52,888 bases of DNA from assembly GCA_030652215.1 (NCBI GenBank), contig JAUSBC010000095.1:1-52888 (forward strand), written 5' to 3'. The DNA is from Sideroxyarcus sp. GTDB lineage: Bacteria > Pseudomonadota > Gammaproteobacteria > Burkholderiales > Gallionellaceae. Below the pieces are notes generated by a model. The model did not search any database. It was not told the DNA's origin and was given only the letters and a program-made list of their open reading frames with translations. The position numbers were made by a program, and so were the translations under genes. Numbering within the stretch: the first letter of the stretch is position 1; each line of letters begins with the position of its first letter. This document shows positions 27,120 through 36,013 of this stretch, piece after piece.

Positions 27120-28640
27120 TTACCAGCGATCCAGCCTGTCTCCCCAACTGGTGATATCGCGCAGCGTAAATCCGTAGCCGCAGTCTTGCGCTTCGGAATT
27201 CACGTTGCCTTGCACGATCAGGGCGCGTCCTATGCAGCGGCGACGGTAGCCCTGCTTTTCAAATTTCTGCACAATGCGGTTGCGCCATGCACCCAGATTT
27301 ATATAGGTGTAATTGCGCCGCATCGGCGGCGAGCCGTAACGGAGATCAATTTCCATCGCATCATGCGTATGGCCTTCGGCATGCAGGCGGAACCCGACGG
27401 GCCTGTAATCGGCCAAAAACGCGGGCAACCTGGCGTAATGCGTATTTCGCTGCTGGTCCGATATCCAGGCCATCAAACGCATTAATCCGGTATCCAGCCA
27501 TGTCCAGTGCAAATAACTCAGCAGCGAAACAATGGGCAGCAAGAATTTGAAAAGCAGCGGAGCCGCGCGATAAGTCTCCTTGTGGTCAAGCCACGAGTGC
27601 AGACTTTTGCGGTAGTGGTCGACCACCGTTTTGAAAAGCAACCGGGTATCTTCATCGCGGCTGTCCAGTTTCCTGGCTTCTTCCAGCAAGCGCGCAACGG
27701 CACTCGCCGCCGGACGGTACAAATCCATTTCGCCGAGCACATTGAGGATATGGTTTATCCCGTCGCCCGGCGCGCGCTTGAGTGCGCGCGGTATGACCTC
27801 CCGCCTGATGGCCTGGGTGGTATTCCAGATGTAATTGGAAAGCAGCCCGCTGGCTACCGTGTCGCCGAAGCAGGGATCGCTGAAAGCCCGGTACTGTTCC
27901 TGTTGCCAGACATGCGGCTGCCAGCCTCGGCAGATTTTCCAGCGCGGGGTGGCGCGGCAGTTGTTGTTGTCGCGCCATTGGCCGTGCGTGGCAAACAGTC
28001 GCAGGGACGGGTCGGCAAAATAGAACGGCAGCAAGGGCCAGGGCTCATCCGCATTGCCGCCCATCAGGGCGGCCACCCAACTGCGGTAGGCGGCGCTCAG
28101 ATCGTCCGGTGCAAGTCCGAGGCACTGCCGGTAATAGATCTCGCGCGCTACGGGCACGACCTGCAGTTCCTTGTCGTGGTTGCCCACAATGGGGACGAGC
28201 GTGACGCGCTGTGTCTTGCTTCTGAGATACTTCAGCGTCTTTTGCAGGTAGTGGAAAAATCCGGTCGAGTCGGGATGTTCCAACGGGTCGCGGGCATGCC
28301 GCTCCACAATGTCGTGCATGATGGACAAGATGGTCGTTTCGAAGCCAGGGTTGTCCCGTTGCCACGGATACACATCGGCTGCCGCCCATTTCCCAGAGCG
28401 CAGCAAATCGACAACGTCGCCGTTGAGTATCAGCAAGACCTCGCTGGTGTCGGTTATCGTGTCGTCCAGCATCTCGCCCAGTTCGGAGAAATACTGTTTC
28501 CAGTCCGTGTCGTTCGCCGTCTGGTTGCCCACACTGCAATCAGTGCAGTGTATGTCGCTGATCAACACCGCAATGCGCTGGCGGATGCCGCCGTCGTCCG
28601 GCCACAACACCAGTCCGGGAGGAAGTTGAGTTTCAGTCAT
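27120..28640 (-). CDS. Calcineurin-like metallophosphoesterase
   Basis: Predicted soluble enzyme of 506 residues with the full metal-binding signature: D29 and H31 in LISDIH, LNGDVVDLL, VPIVGNHDKE, FATHGQWRD and AEGHTHDAME. These are the motifs of the calcineurin-like superfamily (phosphoprotein phosphatases, nucleotidases, phosphodiesterases). It is longer than usual: about 180 extra residues lie between the FATHG and GHTH motifs, including a hydrophobic helix pair (LLFKFLLPIVSLLSYLHW) that may touch the membrane. Substrate unknown. The start at 28640 has only a weak GAGAAAG upstream. It is a lone gene and the REP-like pair lies upstream. Confidence 0.85.
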   Translation of the reverse strand: MTETQLPPGLVLWPDDGGIRQRIAVLISDIHCTDCSVGNQTANDTDWKQYFSELGEMLDDTITDTSEVLLILNGDVVDLLRSGKWAAADVYPWQRDNPGFETTILSIMHDIVERHARDPLEHPDSTGFFHYLQKTLKYLRSKTQRVTLVPIVGNHDKELQVVPVAREIYYRQCLGLAPDDLSAAYRSWVAALMGGNADEPWPLLPFYFADPSLRLFATHGQWRDNNNCRATPRWKICRGWQPHVWQQEQYRAFSDPCFGDTVASGLLSNYIWNTTQAIRREVIPRALKRAPGDGINHILNVLGEMDLYRPAASAVARLLEEARKLDSRDEDTRLLFKTVVDHYRKSLHSWLDHKETYRAAPLLFKFLLPIVSLLSYLHWTWLDTGLMRLMAWISDQQRNTHYARLPAFLADYRPVGFRLHAEGHTHDAMEIDLRYGSPPMRRNYTYINLGAWRNRIVQKFEKQGYRRRCIGRALIVQGNVNSEAQDCGYGFTLRDITSWGDRLDRW

Positions 28641-28996
28641 GGCTGCTTTCTCGCAAGTAAGCGCTCAATCGGGAGAGAAGATTGCCACGAGCACATTCTT
28701 TCCCATGAAGACATCCTGGTGCCAGCACGCTCTTTCGTCACGTTCTTTTGAAATACCGACAGAGTATGTTGATGTTAATGCGACCGAATTTGCCCCTTCA
28801 GGGAGTAAGCCTACCACATTAGAGTGACGACGAATAAACCCACCGTTCGTATTGGGAGCAACTATTCAGGGTGAGTTCTTGCAGGAGTCGCTTGCTCGCG
28901 AATATCGAGGATATCTTCGCCAGCAAGCTGGCTCCTACGACACTTCTTTGGGGAGATTTGATTTGCAAGGCCGGCACGAGAACTGTGCACTGCACT
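28641..28996. other. 356-base intergenic region with a REP pair and no convincing gene
   Basis: The gap between the phosphoesterase start and the uvrB stop contains the inverted REP-like pair described at 28879-28941. Short open frames here have no ribosome site, no recognisable product and no bias in codon use. I see nothing else. Confidence 0.7.
28879..28941. repeat. Inverted pair of REP-like elements
   Basis: GCAGGAGTCGCTTGCTCGCGA and, facing it, TCGCCAGCAAGCTGGCTCC with TACGAC. The second half matches the well-known REP core (GTAGGAGCCAGCTTGCTGGCGA) common in Pseudomonas and other proteobacteria. The two halves are inverted around a short AT-rich spacer, as in a BIME. The arms have diverged from each other (GAGTCG against GAGCCA). 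Confidence 0.75.
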
Positions 28997-31021
28997 TTAC
29001 AACGGCGAAATGAAAACGCTCTCGCGCAGTTTCTTCAACTGGTCACGCAACTGCGCGGCCTTTTCGAACTCCAGATTCTTGGCCGCCTGCAGCATCTCTT
29101 TTTCCAGACGCGCGATCTCTCTCGAGACTTCCTTCTCGCTCATGGCCAGATACTTCGCCTGCGTCTGCGCCGCCTTCAGCGACGAACGTTCGTCTTCCAC
29201 GTCGTAGGCGCTGTCGATGATGTCCTTGATGCGCTTGACGACGGATTGCGGCGTGATGCCGTGCTCTTCGTTGTAAGCCACCTGCTTGGCGCGACGGCGG
29301 TCGGTTTCGGAAATCGCCTTGCGCATGGATTCGGTGATGCGGTCGGCATACAAAATGGCGGTGCCGTGCAGGTGGCGCGCGGCACGGCCAATGGTCTGGA
29401 TGAGTGAGCGCTCGGAACGCAGAAAACCTTCCTTGTCCGCATCCAGAATGGCCACCAGCGACACCTCGGGAATATCCAGCCCTTCGCGCAGCAGGTTGAT
29501 GCCCACCAGCACGTCGAACATGCCGAGGCGGAGATCGCGGATGATCTCCACGCGCTCCACCGTCTCGATATCCGAGTGCAGATAGCGCACCTTGATGCCG
29601 TGCTCGGAAAAATAGTCGGTGAGGTCTTCCGCCATGCGCTTGGTCAGCGTGGTGACCAGCACCCGTTCGCCGACGTTCGTTCGCAAAGTCACTTCCGACA
29701 TCAGGTCGTCCACCTGATTAGTGGCGGGACGGACGTCGATGGTCGGGTCGATCAGGCCGGTCGGACGCACCACCTGCTCCACCACCTGCCCTGTGTGCTC
29801 GGCTTCGTAGGTGGATGGCGTGGCAGACACAAAGATGGTCTGGCGCATAATCTTTTCGAACTCGTCGAAGCGCAGCGGGCGGTTGTCCAGCGCTGACGGC
29901 AGACGGAAACCGTAATTGACCAGATTCTCTTTTCTCGCGCGGTCGCCCTTGTACATGCCGCCGATCTGCGGGATGGTGACATGGCTCTCGTCGATGACCA
30001 TCAGCGCATTGGGCGGCAGGTAATCCATCAGTGTGGGCGGTGCTTCATTTGCGCCGCGCTGTGACAGATGCCGCGAATAGTTCTCGATGCCCTTGGTGAA
30101 GCCAATCTCGGCCAGCATCTCCAGATCGTGGCGCGTGCGCTGCTCGATGCGCTGCGCTTCCACCAGCTTGTTCTCCTTAATGAAGAAAGCAATGCGCTCG
30201 GCCAGCTCCACCTTGATGGTTTCGATGGCGTGCAGGGTTGTCTCGCGCGGCGTCACGTAATGGCTGGAGGGGTACACGGTGTAACGCGGCACGCGGGTCT
30301 GGATATGCCCGGTGAGCGGATCAAACAGCGCCAGTGATTCCACCTCGTCGTCGAACAGGGTCACTCGAATGGCGTTCTCGCTGCTTTCCGCCGGGTAGAT
30401 GTCGATCACATCGCCGCGCACGCGGAAGTTGCCGCGCGCAAAATCCACATCGTTACGATCATATTGCATCGCCACCAAGCGCTGAATCACATCGCGCTGC
30501 GCCATCTTCTCGTGCTCGCGCAAATGCAAAATCATGCCGTGGTAATCCACCGGGTCGCCGATACCGTAAATGGCCGAGACGGTGGCGACGATGATGCAGT
30601 CCTGCCGCTCCAGCATCGACTTGGTATCGGACAAGAGCATCTGCTCGATCTGCTCGTTGATGCTGGAATCCTTCTCGATATACACATCGCGCGAGGGCAC
30701 ATAGGCCTCGGGCTGGTAATAGTCGTAATAGGAAACGAAGTATTCGACAGCGTTATCGGGAAAGAAATCGCGCAACTCGGAATACAACTGCGCCGCCAGC
30801 GTCTTGTTCGGCGCCATGACAATGGCCGGCCGCCCGGTACGCGCGATGACGTTGGCGATAGTAAAAGTCTTGCCGGAGCCGGTCACACCCAGCAGGGTCT
30901 GGTAGGCGAGACCATCCTCGATGCCCTCCACCAGCTGCGCGATAGCCGTGGGCTGGTCGCCTGCCGGGTCAAAGGGCAGGTGCAGGAGGTAGGGGCTGTC
31001 GGGGAAGGTGATGGTTTTCAT
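28997..31021 (-). CDS. uvrB: Excinuclease ABC subunit B
   Basis: Helicase-like damage-verification subunit of UvrABC nucleotide-excision repair, 674 residues, full length. It shows Walker A GVTGSGKT (K51), the beta-hairpin region around [15 protein letters not shown], and SATPSTYE. The helicase motif region contains [15 protein letters not shown] and [11 protein letters not shown]-terminal UVR domain ([20 protein letters not shown]) binds UvrC. It begins [11 protein letters not shown], as in other proteobacteria. It is monocistronic, divergent from the HEPN-like gene. No complete LexA box is visible upstream. Confidence 0.98.
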   Translation of the reverse strand: MKTITFPDSPYLLHLPFDPAGDQPTAIAQLVEGIEDGLAYQTLLGVTGSGKTFTIANVIARTGRPAIVMAPNKTLAAQLYSELRDFFPDNAVEYFVSYYDYYQPEAYVPSRDVYIEKDSSINEQIEQMLLSDTKSMLERQDCIIVATVSAIYGIGDPVDYHGMILHLREHEKMAQRDVIQRLVAMQYDRNDVDFARGNFRVRGDVIDIYPAESSENAIRVTLFDDEVESLALFDPLTGHIQTRVPRYTVYPSSHYVTPRETTLHAIETIKVELAERIAFFIKENKLVEAQRIEQRTRHDLEMLAEIGFTKGIENYSRHLSQRGANEAPPTLMDYLPPNALMVIDESHVTIPQIGGMYKGDRARKENLVNYGFRLPSALDNRPLRFDEFEKIMRQTIFVSATPSTYEAEHTGQVVEQVVRPTGLIDPTIDVRPATNQVDDLMSEVTLRTNVGERVLVTTLTKRMAEDLTDYFSEHGIKVRYLHSDIETVERVEIIRDLRLGMFDVLVGINLLREGLDIPEVSLVAILDADKEGFLRSERSLIQTIGRAARHLHGTAILYADRITESMRKAISETDRRRAKQVAYNEEHGITPQSVVKRIKDIIDSAYDVEDERSSLKAAQTQAKYLAMSEKEVSREIARLEKEMLQAAKNLEFEKAAQLRDQLKKLRESVFISPL

Positions 31022-31195
31022 GGTTAGCTGGGTATTGTACGGGGAAAGGGTGGATTGCTAAACCATGCATACAGAATGCTGACATGCAAAGTGCGATAAC
31101 CACTTGAGCATCCTTGACAATACTCACTTCAATGGGCGACATTGTTGCACTATGAATTTATTTTCTAAATTATGTTGGCCCCCAAGGAGACTTGC

Positions 31196-32086
31196 GTGAC
31201 CGAATTCGCAACCTTACTTCAGGCAATCGCGGCCCTCTTGTGGCCGATATTTGCCTTCACAGCACTTTTCGTTTTTCGCTCCCAGATCGCAGACATTGCG
31301 CGCAGGCTCAAGAAAGGTAAGTTGCTCGGTCAGGAGATTGAACTGAACGAGTCGTTAAACCGTCTGGATGAATCAGCGATATCAATTGAGAAATCTGTTG
31401 CTGCACTACCCGCGCAAGTAACTGAATCCCAAAACCAAGAGGAGCTGGCGCGCGAAGAGGGTGTAATTGAAGTAATCGTTTCAGAGGCTGCACGCTCGCC
31501 TAAGGTTGCATTGATTCACCTAGCCAGTGAACTTGAAAAGCTATCGCGACAACTATTGGCAAGTACCGGTCACCTTAACGGGCGAAGGTACATTTCAATT
31601 TCACAGGCCATAGCTGAACTTGACGCGAAGTTCGGCCTGCCACGGCATGTGCCAAGCTCGCTAAAGTTTTTTTGGGAAGCACGAAATCGACTGATTCACG
31701 GGGGCGAAGGGACAGATGAGGATATCTTGCGCGCTATCGACTCAGGCCTGACGATTCTAAGAGCTCTACAGATATTTCCACGTGAGATTAACGTCGTTTA
31801 TCACCCGGGCGTTGACCTATTCTCAGACGCCGAATTGACCGCTCTCATCCCAAACGTTAAGGGTGTAATTCTTGAAACGGCTGCCGCCCCAGGAGAGGCA
31901 ACAAAGACTTTCCGTATTTTCCCAACAACACGAACTCACTTCCAGAAAGGCCAACAGGTTGCTTGGGAATGGAATATGCAAAACGTTTGGGGGCAAGCGT
32001 GGTACAAAGATCCGGATACAGGAGAAATTAAGTCCGCTTTTATCAGTTCCGCCGAGTTTATCGGTCGACATCTCGATGAACTCTAG
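31196..32086 (+). CDS. Membrane-anchored protein with a HEPN-type RNxxxH motif
   Basis: I do not recognise a named family. The GTG start at 31196 has AAGGAG 6 bases upstream; the ATG at 31172 has none. The product has 296 residues. A single N-terminal membrane segment (AIAALLWPIFAFTALFVF) is followed by a basic and coiled region. A helical domain (residues 105-190) contains EARNRLIHGG, that is R163-N164-x3-H168, the R-N-x3-H motif of HEPN RNases and related DUF4145-type domains. The last 80 residues are beta-rich and Trp-containing. Codon use is noticeably more AT-rich than in its neighbours, suggesting transfer. A REP-like hairpin follows the stop. It may be an anchored RNase or a defence or stress effector; this is inference from one motif. 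Confidence 0.7.
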   Translation: MTEFATLLQAIAALLWPIFAFTALFVFRSQIADIARRLKKGKLLGQEIELNESLNRLDESAISIEKSVAALPAQVTESQNQEELAREEGVIEVIVSEAARSPKVALIHLASELEKLSRQLLASTGHLNGRRYISISQAIAELDAKFGLPRHVPSSLKFFWEARNRLIHGGEGTDEDILRAIDSGLTILRALQIFPREINVVYHPGVDLFSDAELTALIPNVKGVILETAAAPGEATKTFRIFPTTRTHFQKGQQVAWEWNMQNVWGQAWYKDPDTGEIKSAFISSAEFIGRHLDEL

Positions 32087-32095
32087 CCCGTGTAG

Positions 32096-32122
32096 GGCGC
32101 AATAACCAACGGGCATTGCGCC
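32096..32122. repeat. REP-like hairpin after the HEPN-type gene
   Basis: GGCGCAAT (32096-32103) and ATTGCGCC (32115-32122) form an 8-bp stem with an 11-base loop, within TAGGGCGCAATAA...CATTGCGCCGTATG, a widely dispersed intergenic repeat type. It begins 9 bases after the stop codon and has no T run, so it is not a classical terminator. Confidence 0.6.
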
Positions 32123-32334
32123 GTATGGGTAACATCCACACATCCGGTGCAATGCGCTGCGCTGTGCGGAAGGGTGGCGGCAAAGCCGCCGGGTACCCCC
32201 GGCCTCCCCCTTGCGGGGATATTGCCCCCTACGCGGGCTGAACCGATTGGACAGTACGGCGCAAGGGAAATTGCAGACATGCGGAGCCAGTTTGGGCTGT
32301 CCATTTGCATTGCAGGCCCGACCACTGCAAGAAG

Positions 32335-33225
32335 TTACTTGTTCCTGCCTTCCATCAATGACCGCAGAATCGGGGCCAATATGATCTCCATCGCGAGGCT
32401 CATGCTGCCCCCGGGCGTCACCAGCGTATTGGCGCGTGACATGAAGGAGTTCGGGATCATTTTGAGCATGTGCTGAAAATCGACTCCCTTGGGATAACGG
32501 AAGCGGATCACCATCATGCTTTCATCCAGCGTCGGGATGTCGCGTGCGATGAACGGGTCGGAGGTATCCACCATGGCTATGCGATGGAAATTGATGTCAG
32601 TGCGGGAAAATTGCGGCGTGATGTATTTTACGTAATCTGGCAAGCGGCGCAGGATGCTGTCCACCGTTTCCTCGGCGGGATATCCGCGCTCCTGTTTGTC
32701 GCGATGAATCTTCTGTATCCATTCCAGATTGACCACCGGTACCAGGCCGATACTGAAGTCCACATGCCTGCCCGGATCGACTGCTCCGTCCTTCACCATG
32801 CCATGCAATCCCCTGTACAGCAGCAGATCGGAGTTCGGTTCCGTGTCTTCCCACGGGGAAAACTCACCCGGCTTGAGGTCGGTCAGATTGAAATGTTTGT
32901 TGCACAAGCAGGCATCTTCTTCGCTGTGCACATAGTAGCGGCGTTTGCACGTGCCGGTTTCGCCGTACGTCTTGAAAGTTTCCTCGATCTTTTCGAAGTG
33001 ATTCGCCTCCGGACCGAAGTGGCTGAATGAGTGGTTGCCTTCCTTCGCGGCATCGGTGATCGCCCGACGAAATTCCACCCGCCCGAATTTGTGCAGGCCG
33101 TCGCCCAACACCTCGGCCGCAACGATCCCTTCCCGGCGAAAGATGTTTTCAAAGGCTTGTTTGACAGGGGCAGTGTATGTGCCGGAAGAGCCGGTTACGA
33201 CGACAACAGGATGCTTACGTGACAT
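32335..33225 (-). CDS. Phosphoribulokinase homologue with a degenerate active site
   Basis: Proteobacterial-type phosphoribulokinase fold, 296 residues, starting at 33225 (MSRKHP, AGGGG upstream). Normal PRK phosphorylates ribulose 5-phosphate in the Calvin cycle. The ribulose-phosphate side is conserved with R. sphaeroides numbering: D42, H45, R49, Y98, H100 and the IQKIHRD...ERGY block. However, the nucleotide loop reads GSSGTYTAP (residues 12-20) where the family has GSSGAGTT. The catalytic metal-binding glutamate of LFYEGLHG is Arg (R138 in LLYRGLHG), and EGD is LGD. The frame is intact over full length, so it is not simply decaying by frameshift. I infer a pseudo-enzyme or a changed function. 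A working PRK may exist elsewhere in the genome. Confidence 0.88.
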   Translation of the reverse strand: MSRKHPVVVVTGSSGTYTAPVKQAFENIFRREGIVAAEVLGDGLHKFGRVEFRRAITDAAKEGNHSFSHFGPEANHFEKIEETFKTYGETGTCKRRYYVHSEEDACLCNKHFNLTDLKPGEFSPWEDTEPNSDLLLYRGLHGMVKDGAVDPGRHVDFSIGLVPVVNLEWIQKIHRDKQERGYPAEETVDSILRRLPDYVKYITPQFSRTDINFHRIAMVDTSDPFIARDIPTLDESMMVIRFRYPKGVDFQHMLKMIPNSFMSRANTLVTPGGSMSLAMEIILAPILRSLMEGRNK

Positions 33226-33395
33226 GGTGCCCCTTTCTGAATGAAATTGGGAATTATGATCCTGCGACGATTCTAGCATTCCTTCCTCACCGTCGACTTC
33301 CGCTTTGCAAGTCCAGGAGGGCCGGCAAAGTGCAGGTAATGCGGCAGTCGCAAAGGTCGATGCCAGATGAACTGACCGGGATTATCCTCCGCGCA

Positions 33396-33461
33396 TCACA
33401 ACCAAGCCGCCCCTCTCACCCCGCTGGAATCGCCGTATCTGCTCCGCAGCAGTTTCGTATC
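33396..33461 (-). pseudogene. Remnant of the 3' end of a mak-like ROK sugar kinase gene
   Basis: The minus-strand frame ending at 33396 reads [20 protein letters not shown] with a final L and a stop. The tail of the intact mak gene at 36014 reads [20 protein letters not shown] with L and stop. The last 12 residues are identical. The frame stays open for about 20 codons further upstream but similarity fades, and there is no start codon or kinase core. It lies between the degenerate phosphoribulokinase gene and the PAS-GGDEF gene. Confidence 0.75.
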
Positions 33462-33527
33462 TAACCTGATTAATGGAGTCGTGTTCGCGATAATTTTCAG
33501 CCAGCGCACCCTGCAAAATACCCCTTA

Positions 33528-34973
33528 TCAACTTCCTGAAACATGGAAGCAAATCTGGTTGCGCCCCGACTCCTTCGCTCGATACATTGCCTTATCGGCC
33601 CACCTGAGAATATTCTCAGCGCTCGCATCATTGTGGAATAACACTACACCTATGCTGGCGCCAACGTTCAGATGCGTGATCATTTTCGTTGTGCCTGCGG
33701 GATGGGGAGTCAGCAGGTACGGCGCGGTCAGGGCAACATGAATTTTCTCCGCGACGATACGCGCCTCTTTGGCGCATTCGGGTTCGTTCTTGGCCAACTC
33801 GCTGAGTACCACCACGAATTCATCTCCGCCGAAACGCGCCACGGTATCCACTTCGCGTACACAGCGGGCAAGGCGATGCGCAACCTCCACCAGAAACAAG
33901 TCGCCCGCTTTGTGCCCGTACTTGTCGTTGAGCGGCTTGAAGTTGTCCAGATCGAGAAACATCACCGCGCCATAGCGACCGCTGCGCTTGCAGGCTGCGA
34001 TGGCGTGTTCCAGACGATCATCCAGCAGCCGTCGATTGGGTAACTGCGTCAAGGTGTCATAGAAAGCGAACTCCTTGATCTTCTGCTCCGCCATTTTGCG
34101 CTCGGTAACGTCGTGGGACACGACAACCACACTCTGCGGCTCGCCCCGGCTGTTCTTGATCACTCCGCTGCTGGATTCCATGTAGCTTATGCCGCCGTTG
34201 GGCAGCAGGAAGCGGTATTCCGTCCGTTGACCGATTCCGCACTGCAATGCTTCGTTGAAAATATTCCTGACGCGTTCGCGATCATCCGGATGGATCTCGG
34301 CGAAGGAGTCCGTGCCTTTCAGGGATGCCACATCGCCAAAAAGCCTGGCATAGGAAGGACTGTTGTAGACTCGCTGGCCTTTCCGGTCCAGCACCGCGAT
34401 GAAGTCCTCGACATTCTCCGCGATGAGACGAAAGAACTCTTCCTGTTCTGCCAGATCCTTGTCCACCTGTTCGCGCCTGGCGATTTGCTGCTCCAGTTCC
34501 TCATTCAGCTTCATCACCTGCGCCTCGGACTTCTTGACTTCATCAAACTCCTTCTTGAGTTGCAGACGGTAGCGGTGCATCGCCTCAATCGAAAAGGACA
34601 CGATGATGCCGTCCAGCAGGAACACCATGTTTGACCAGAAGCTGAGACGAAGTACCTCAATCGAAATGGAGTAATAAGGCGGCGTAAAGATATAGGTGGC
34701 GAGAACCAATCCAATCACCGTGGCGAGCATGCCGGACTTGTATCCGCCAAAGATTGCGGCAAGGGTGACGGAGGGGAAAAAGGTCACGTACTGCACACCG
34801 GCAGTGACGGGAGCAATCGCCAAACGCACGAACAATGCCACCCCCATCAGGACCAGCGTCAACAGATAGGCATAGATGCCATCGCGTTTTTCTGGAACGA
34901 GCAAAGGAAACCTGAGAATAAATCCCCGTCTCAAGCTGTCCGCGAGTGCTGTCAGATTTTCATACATGGGCAA
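33528..34973 (-). CDS. Diguanylate cyclase with DUF4118 membrane domain and PAS domain
   Basis: Makes c-di-GMP from GTP at the inner membrane. In order, the 481 residues hold membrane spans of the DUF4118 (KdpD-like) type at about 30-135, a coiled coil at about 140-185, a PAS domain with a PAC end (about 185-310) and a GGDEF domain. The active site FGGDEF lies near residue 380, preceded by the inhibitory-site motif REVD five residues before it, so product inhibition is likely. No EAL domain is present. The start at 34973 gives MPMYENL and a second in-frame ATG follows at codon 3. The signal for the PAS domain is unknown. Confidence 0.92.
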   Translation of the reverse strand: MPMYENLTALADSLRRGFILRFPLLVPEKRDGIYAYLLTLVLMGVALFVRLAIAPVTAGVQYVTFFPSVTLAAIFGGYKSGMLATVIGLVLATYIFTPPYYSISIEVLRLSFWSNMVFLLDGIIVSFSIEAMHRYRLQLKKEFDEVKKSEAQVMKLNEELEQQIARREQVDKDLAEQEEFFRLIAENVEDFIAVLDRKGQRVYNSPSYARLFGDVASLKGTDSFAEIHPDDRERVRNIFNEALQCGIGQRTEYRFLLPNGGISYMESSSGVIKNSRGEPQSVVVVSHDVTERKMAEQKIKEFAFYDTLTQLPNRRLLDDRLEHAIAACKRSGRYGAVMFLDLDNFKPLNDKYGHKAGDLFLVEVAHRLARCVREVDTVARFGGDEFVVVLSELAKNEPECAKEARIVAEKIHVALTAPYLLTPHPAGTTKMITHLNVGASIGVVLFHNDASAENILRWADKAMYRAKESGRNQICFHVSGS

Positions 34974-35050
34974 CCTCGGCTGGCGCTATATGCGTGAGAT
35001 TGTCAGCCTACACCTATTGTTCCAAAACTGAATTGCGTAATAACGATTAA

Positions 35051-35076
35051 CCTGTCCTGAGTTTGTCGAAGGGCCG
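35051..35076. repeat. Dispersed 'CCTGAG-TTTGTCGAAGG' repeat, intergenic copy
   Basis: CCTGTCCTGAGTTTGTCGAAG at 35051-35071 belongs to the short repeat type also found, in reverse orientation, inside mak at 36317-36343 (CTTCGACTGGTTCAGCACGAA). It lies upstream of the PAS-GGDEF gene. Confidence 0.6.
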
Positions 35077-35191
35077 GAATATCCCGCCCTGCATCAGGGA
35101 CAGTAGAACGATTGGAGCAGCCCGAACCGCAAACGTCTCTACTGCTTACTGCCCCCTCCCCCTACAGTCGTGCCAGCGGGTTCTGCCGGTA

Positions 35192-35947
35192 TTAGCGCAC
35201 CAGTTGTTCGTACACTGCCGGATAAACCTGCTGCAGCAGGTCAGGTACCTCGAAAAAGTATTCGGTGAGAACGGCGAAGAATTCGGCCGGGCTTTCCGTG
35301 GCATACGGGTCGATCACAGTATCCTCGCCGCGATCCACGCGGCGGCAGAGGTCGTCGTAGGCACTCTGGAATTCGCGCGCCCACTCTGCCGGAGACATGC
35401 CGGAATGCAGCGGCGGTTGTCCGTTGGCGGCGCCGTTCTTCATGTCCAGCTTGTGGGCGAATTCGTGGATCACGACGTTGAATCCCTCGCCCTGCCCGGA
35501 GTGTTCCACGTCTTCCCACGACAGCACCATCGGGCCGCCCTGCATCGCTTCGCCGCTGCGCGTATCGCGCACATGATGGACGATGCCGTCTTCGTCCATG
35601 TGCTCGCCGTCGTAGATGAACTCGCCCGGATAGACCACGATTTCGCGCCAGCCTTCGTACCCCTCGTAGCCAATGTTCAACACCGGCAGCGCGGCGAAGG
35701 CGGCGATGGCAGTGGCCATGCCGTCGTCCACCTCGATCCCGCCCGCGCCGGAGAAGGCCTTGTCGGCCAGCAGACGCAGCGCCAGTTCGCGCAGGCGTGC
35801 GCGCTCGTCGGCATCCAGCCCGTCGAACAACGGCAGGTCCATGACCGCCTGCCAGATCTCCTCGTGCAGCTTGTGTTCTCCCTTGCCGCCGCCGAACAGG
35901 CTGGCAAGCAGCGCCAAAGGGATATGTTTCGCATCACGCCCGCGCAT
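35192..35947 (-). CDS. mtfA: MtfA-type zinc peptidase (DgsA/Mlc anti-repressor family), tail cut by a stop codon
   Basis: M90-family zinc aminopeptidase; in E. coli it binds and inactivates the glucose repressor Mlc. It has 251 residues. The zinc site is H161-E162-x2-H165 in HEFAHKLD, and the downstream SPAEFFAVLTEYFF block is conserved. The chain ends YEQLVR-stop at 35192. The same frame then reads YRQNPLARL and stops at 35162, which matches the FYQQDPLQRL tail of E. coli MtfA. A tyrosine codon has therefore become TAA and about 10 C-terminal residues are lost; the catalytic part is untouched and activity is likely kept. It lies 66 bases downstream of mak in the same direction, a plausible link to sugar use. 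Confidence 0.92.
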   Translation of the reverse strand: MRGRDAKHIPLALLASLFGGGKGEHKLHEEIWQAVMDLPLFDGLDADERARLRELALRLLADKAFSGAGGIEVDDGMATAIAAFAALPVLNIGYEGYEGWREIVVYPGEFIYDGEHMDEDGIVHHVRDTRSGEAMQGGPMVLSWEDVEHSGQGEGFNVVIHEFAHKLDMKNGAANGQPPLHSGMSPAEWAREFQSAYDDLCRRVDRGEDTVIDPYATESPAEFFAVLTEYFFEVPDLLQQVYPAVYEQLVR

Positions 35948-36013
35948 TGTCAGTTTCCTTTTTCAAATCGGTATTCACGGATATAGCAGGTGGCGCAAAT
36001 GCACCCTGCAAAA

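Noticed and set aside
31022-31110. LexA box for uvrB
   Set aside because: A CTGTAT half-site is present on the minus strand but the second half with correct spacing is missing.
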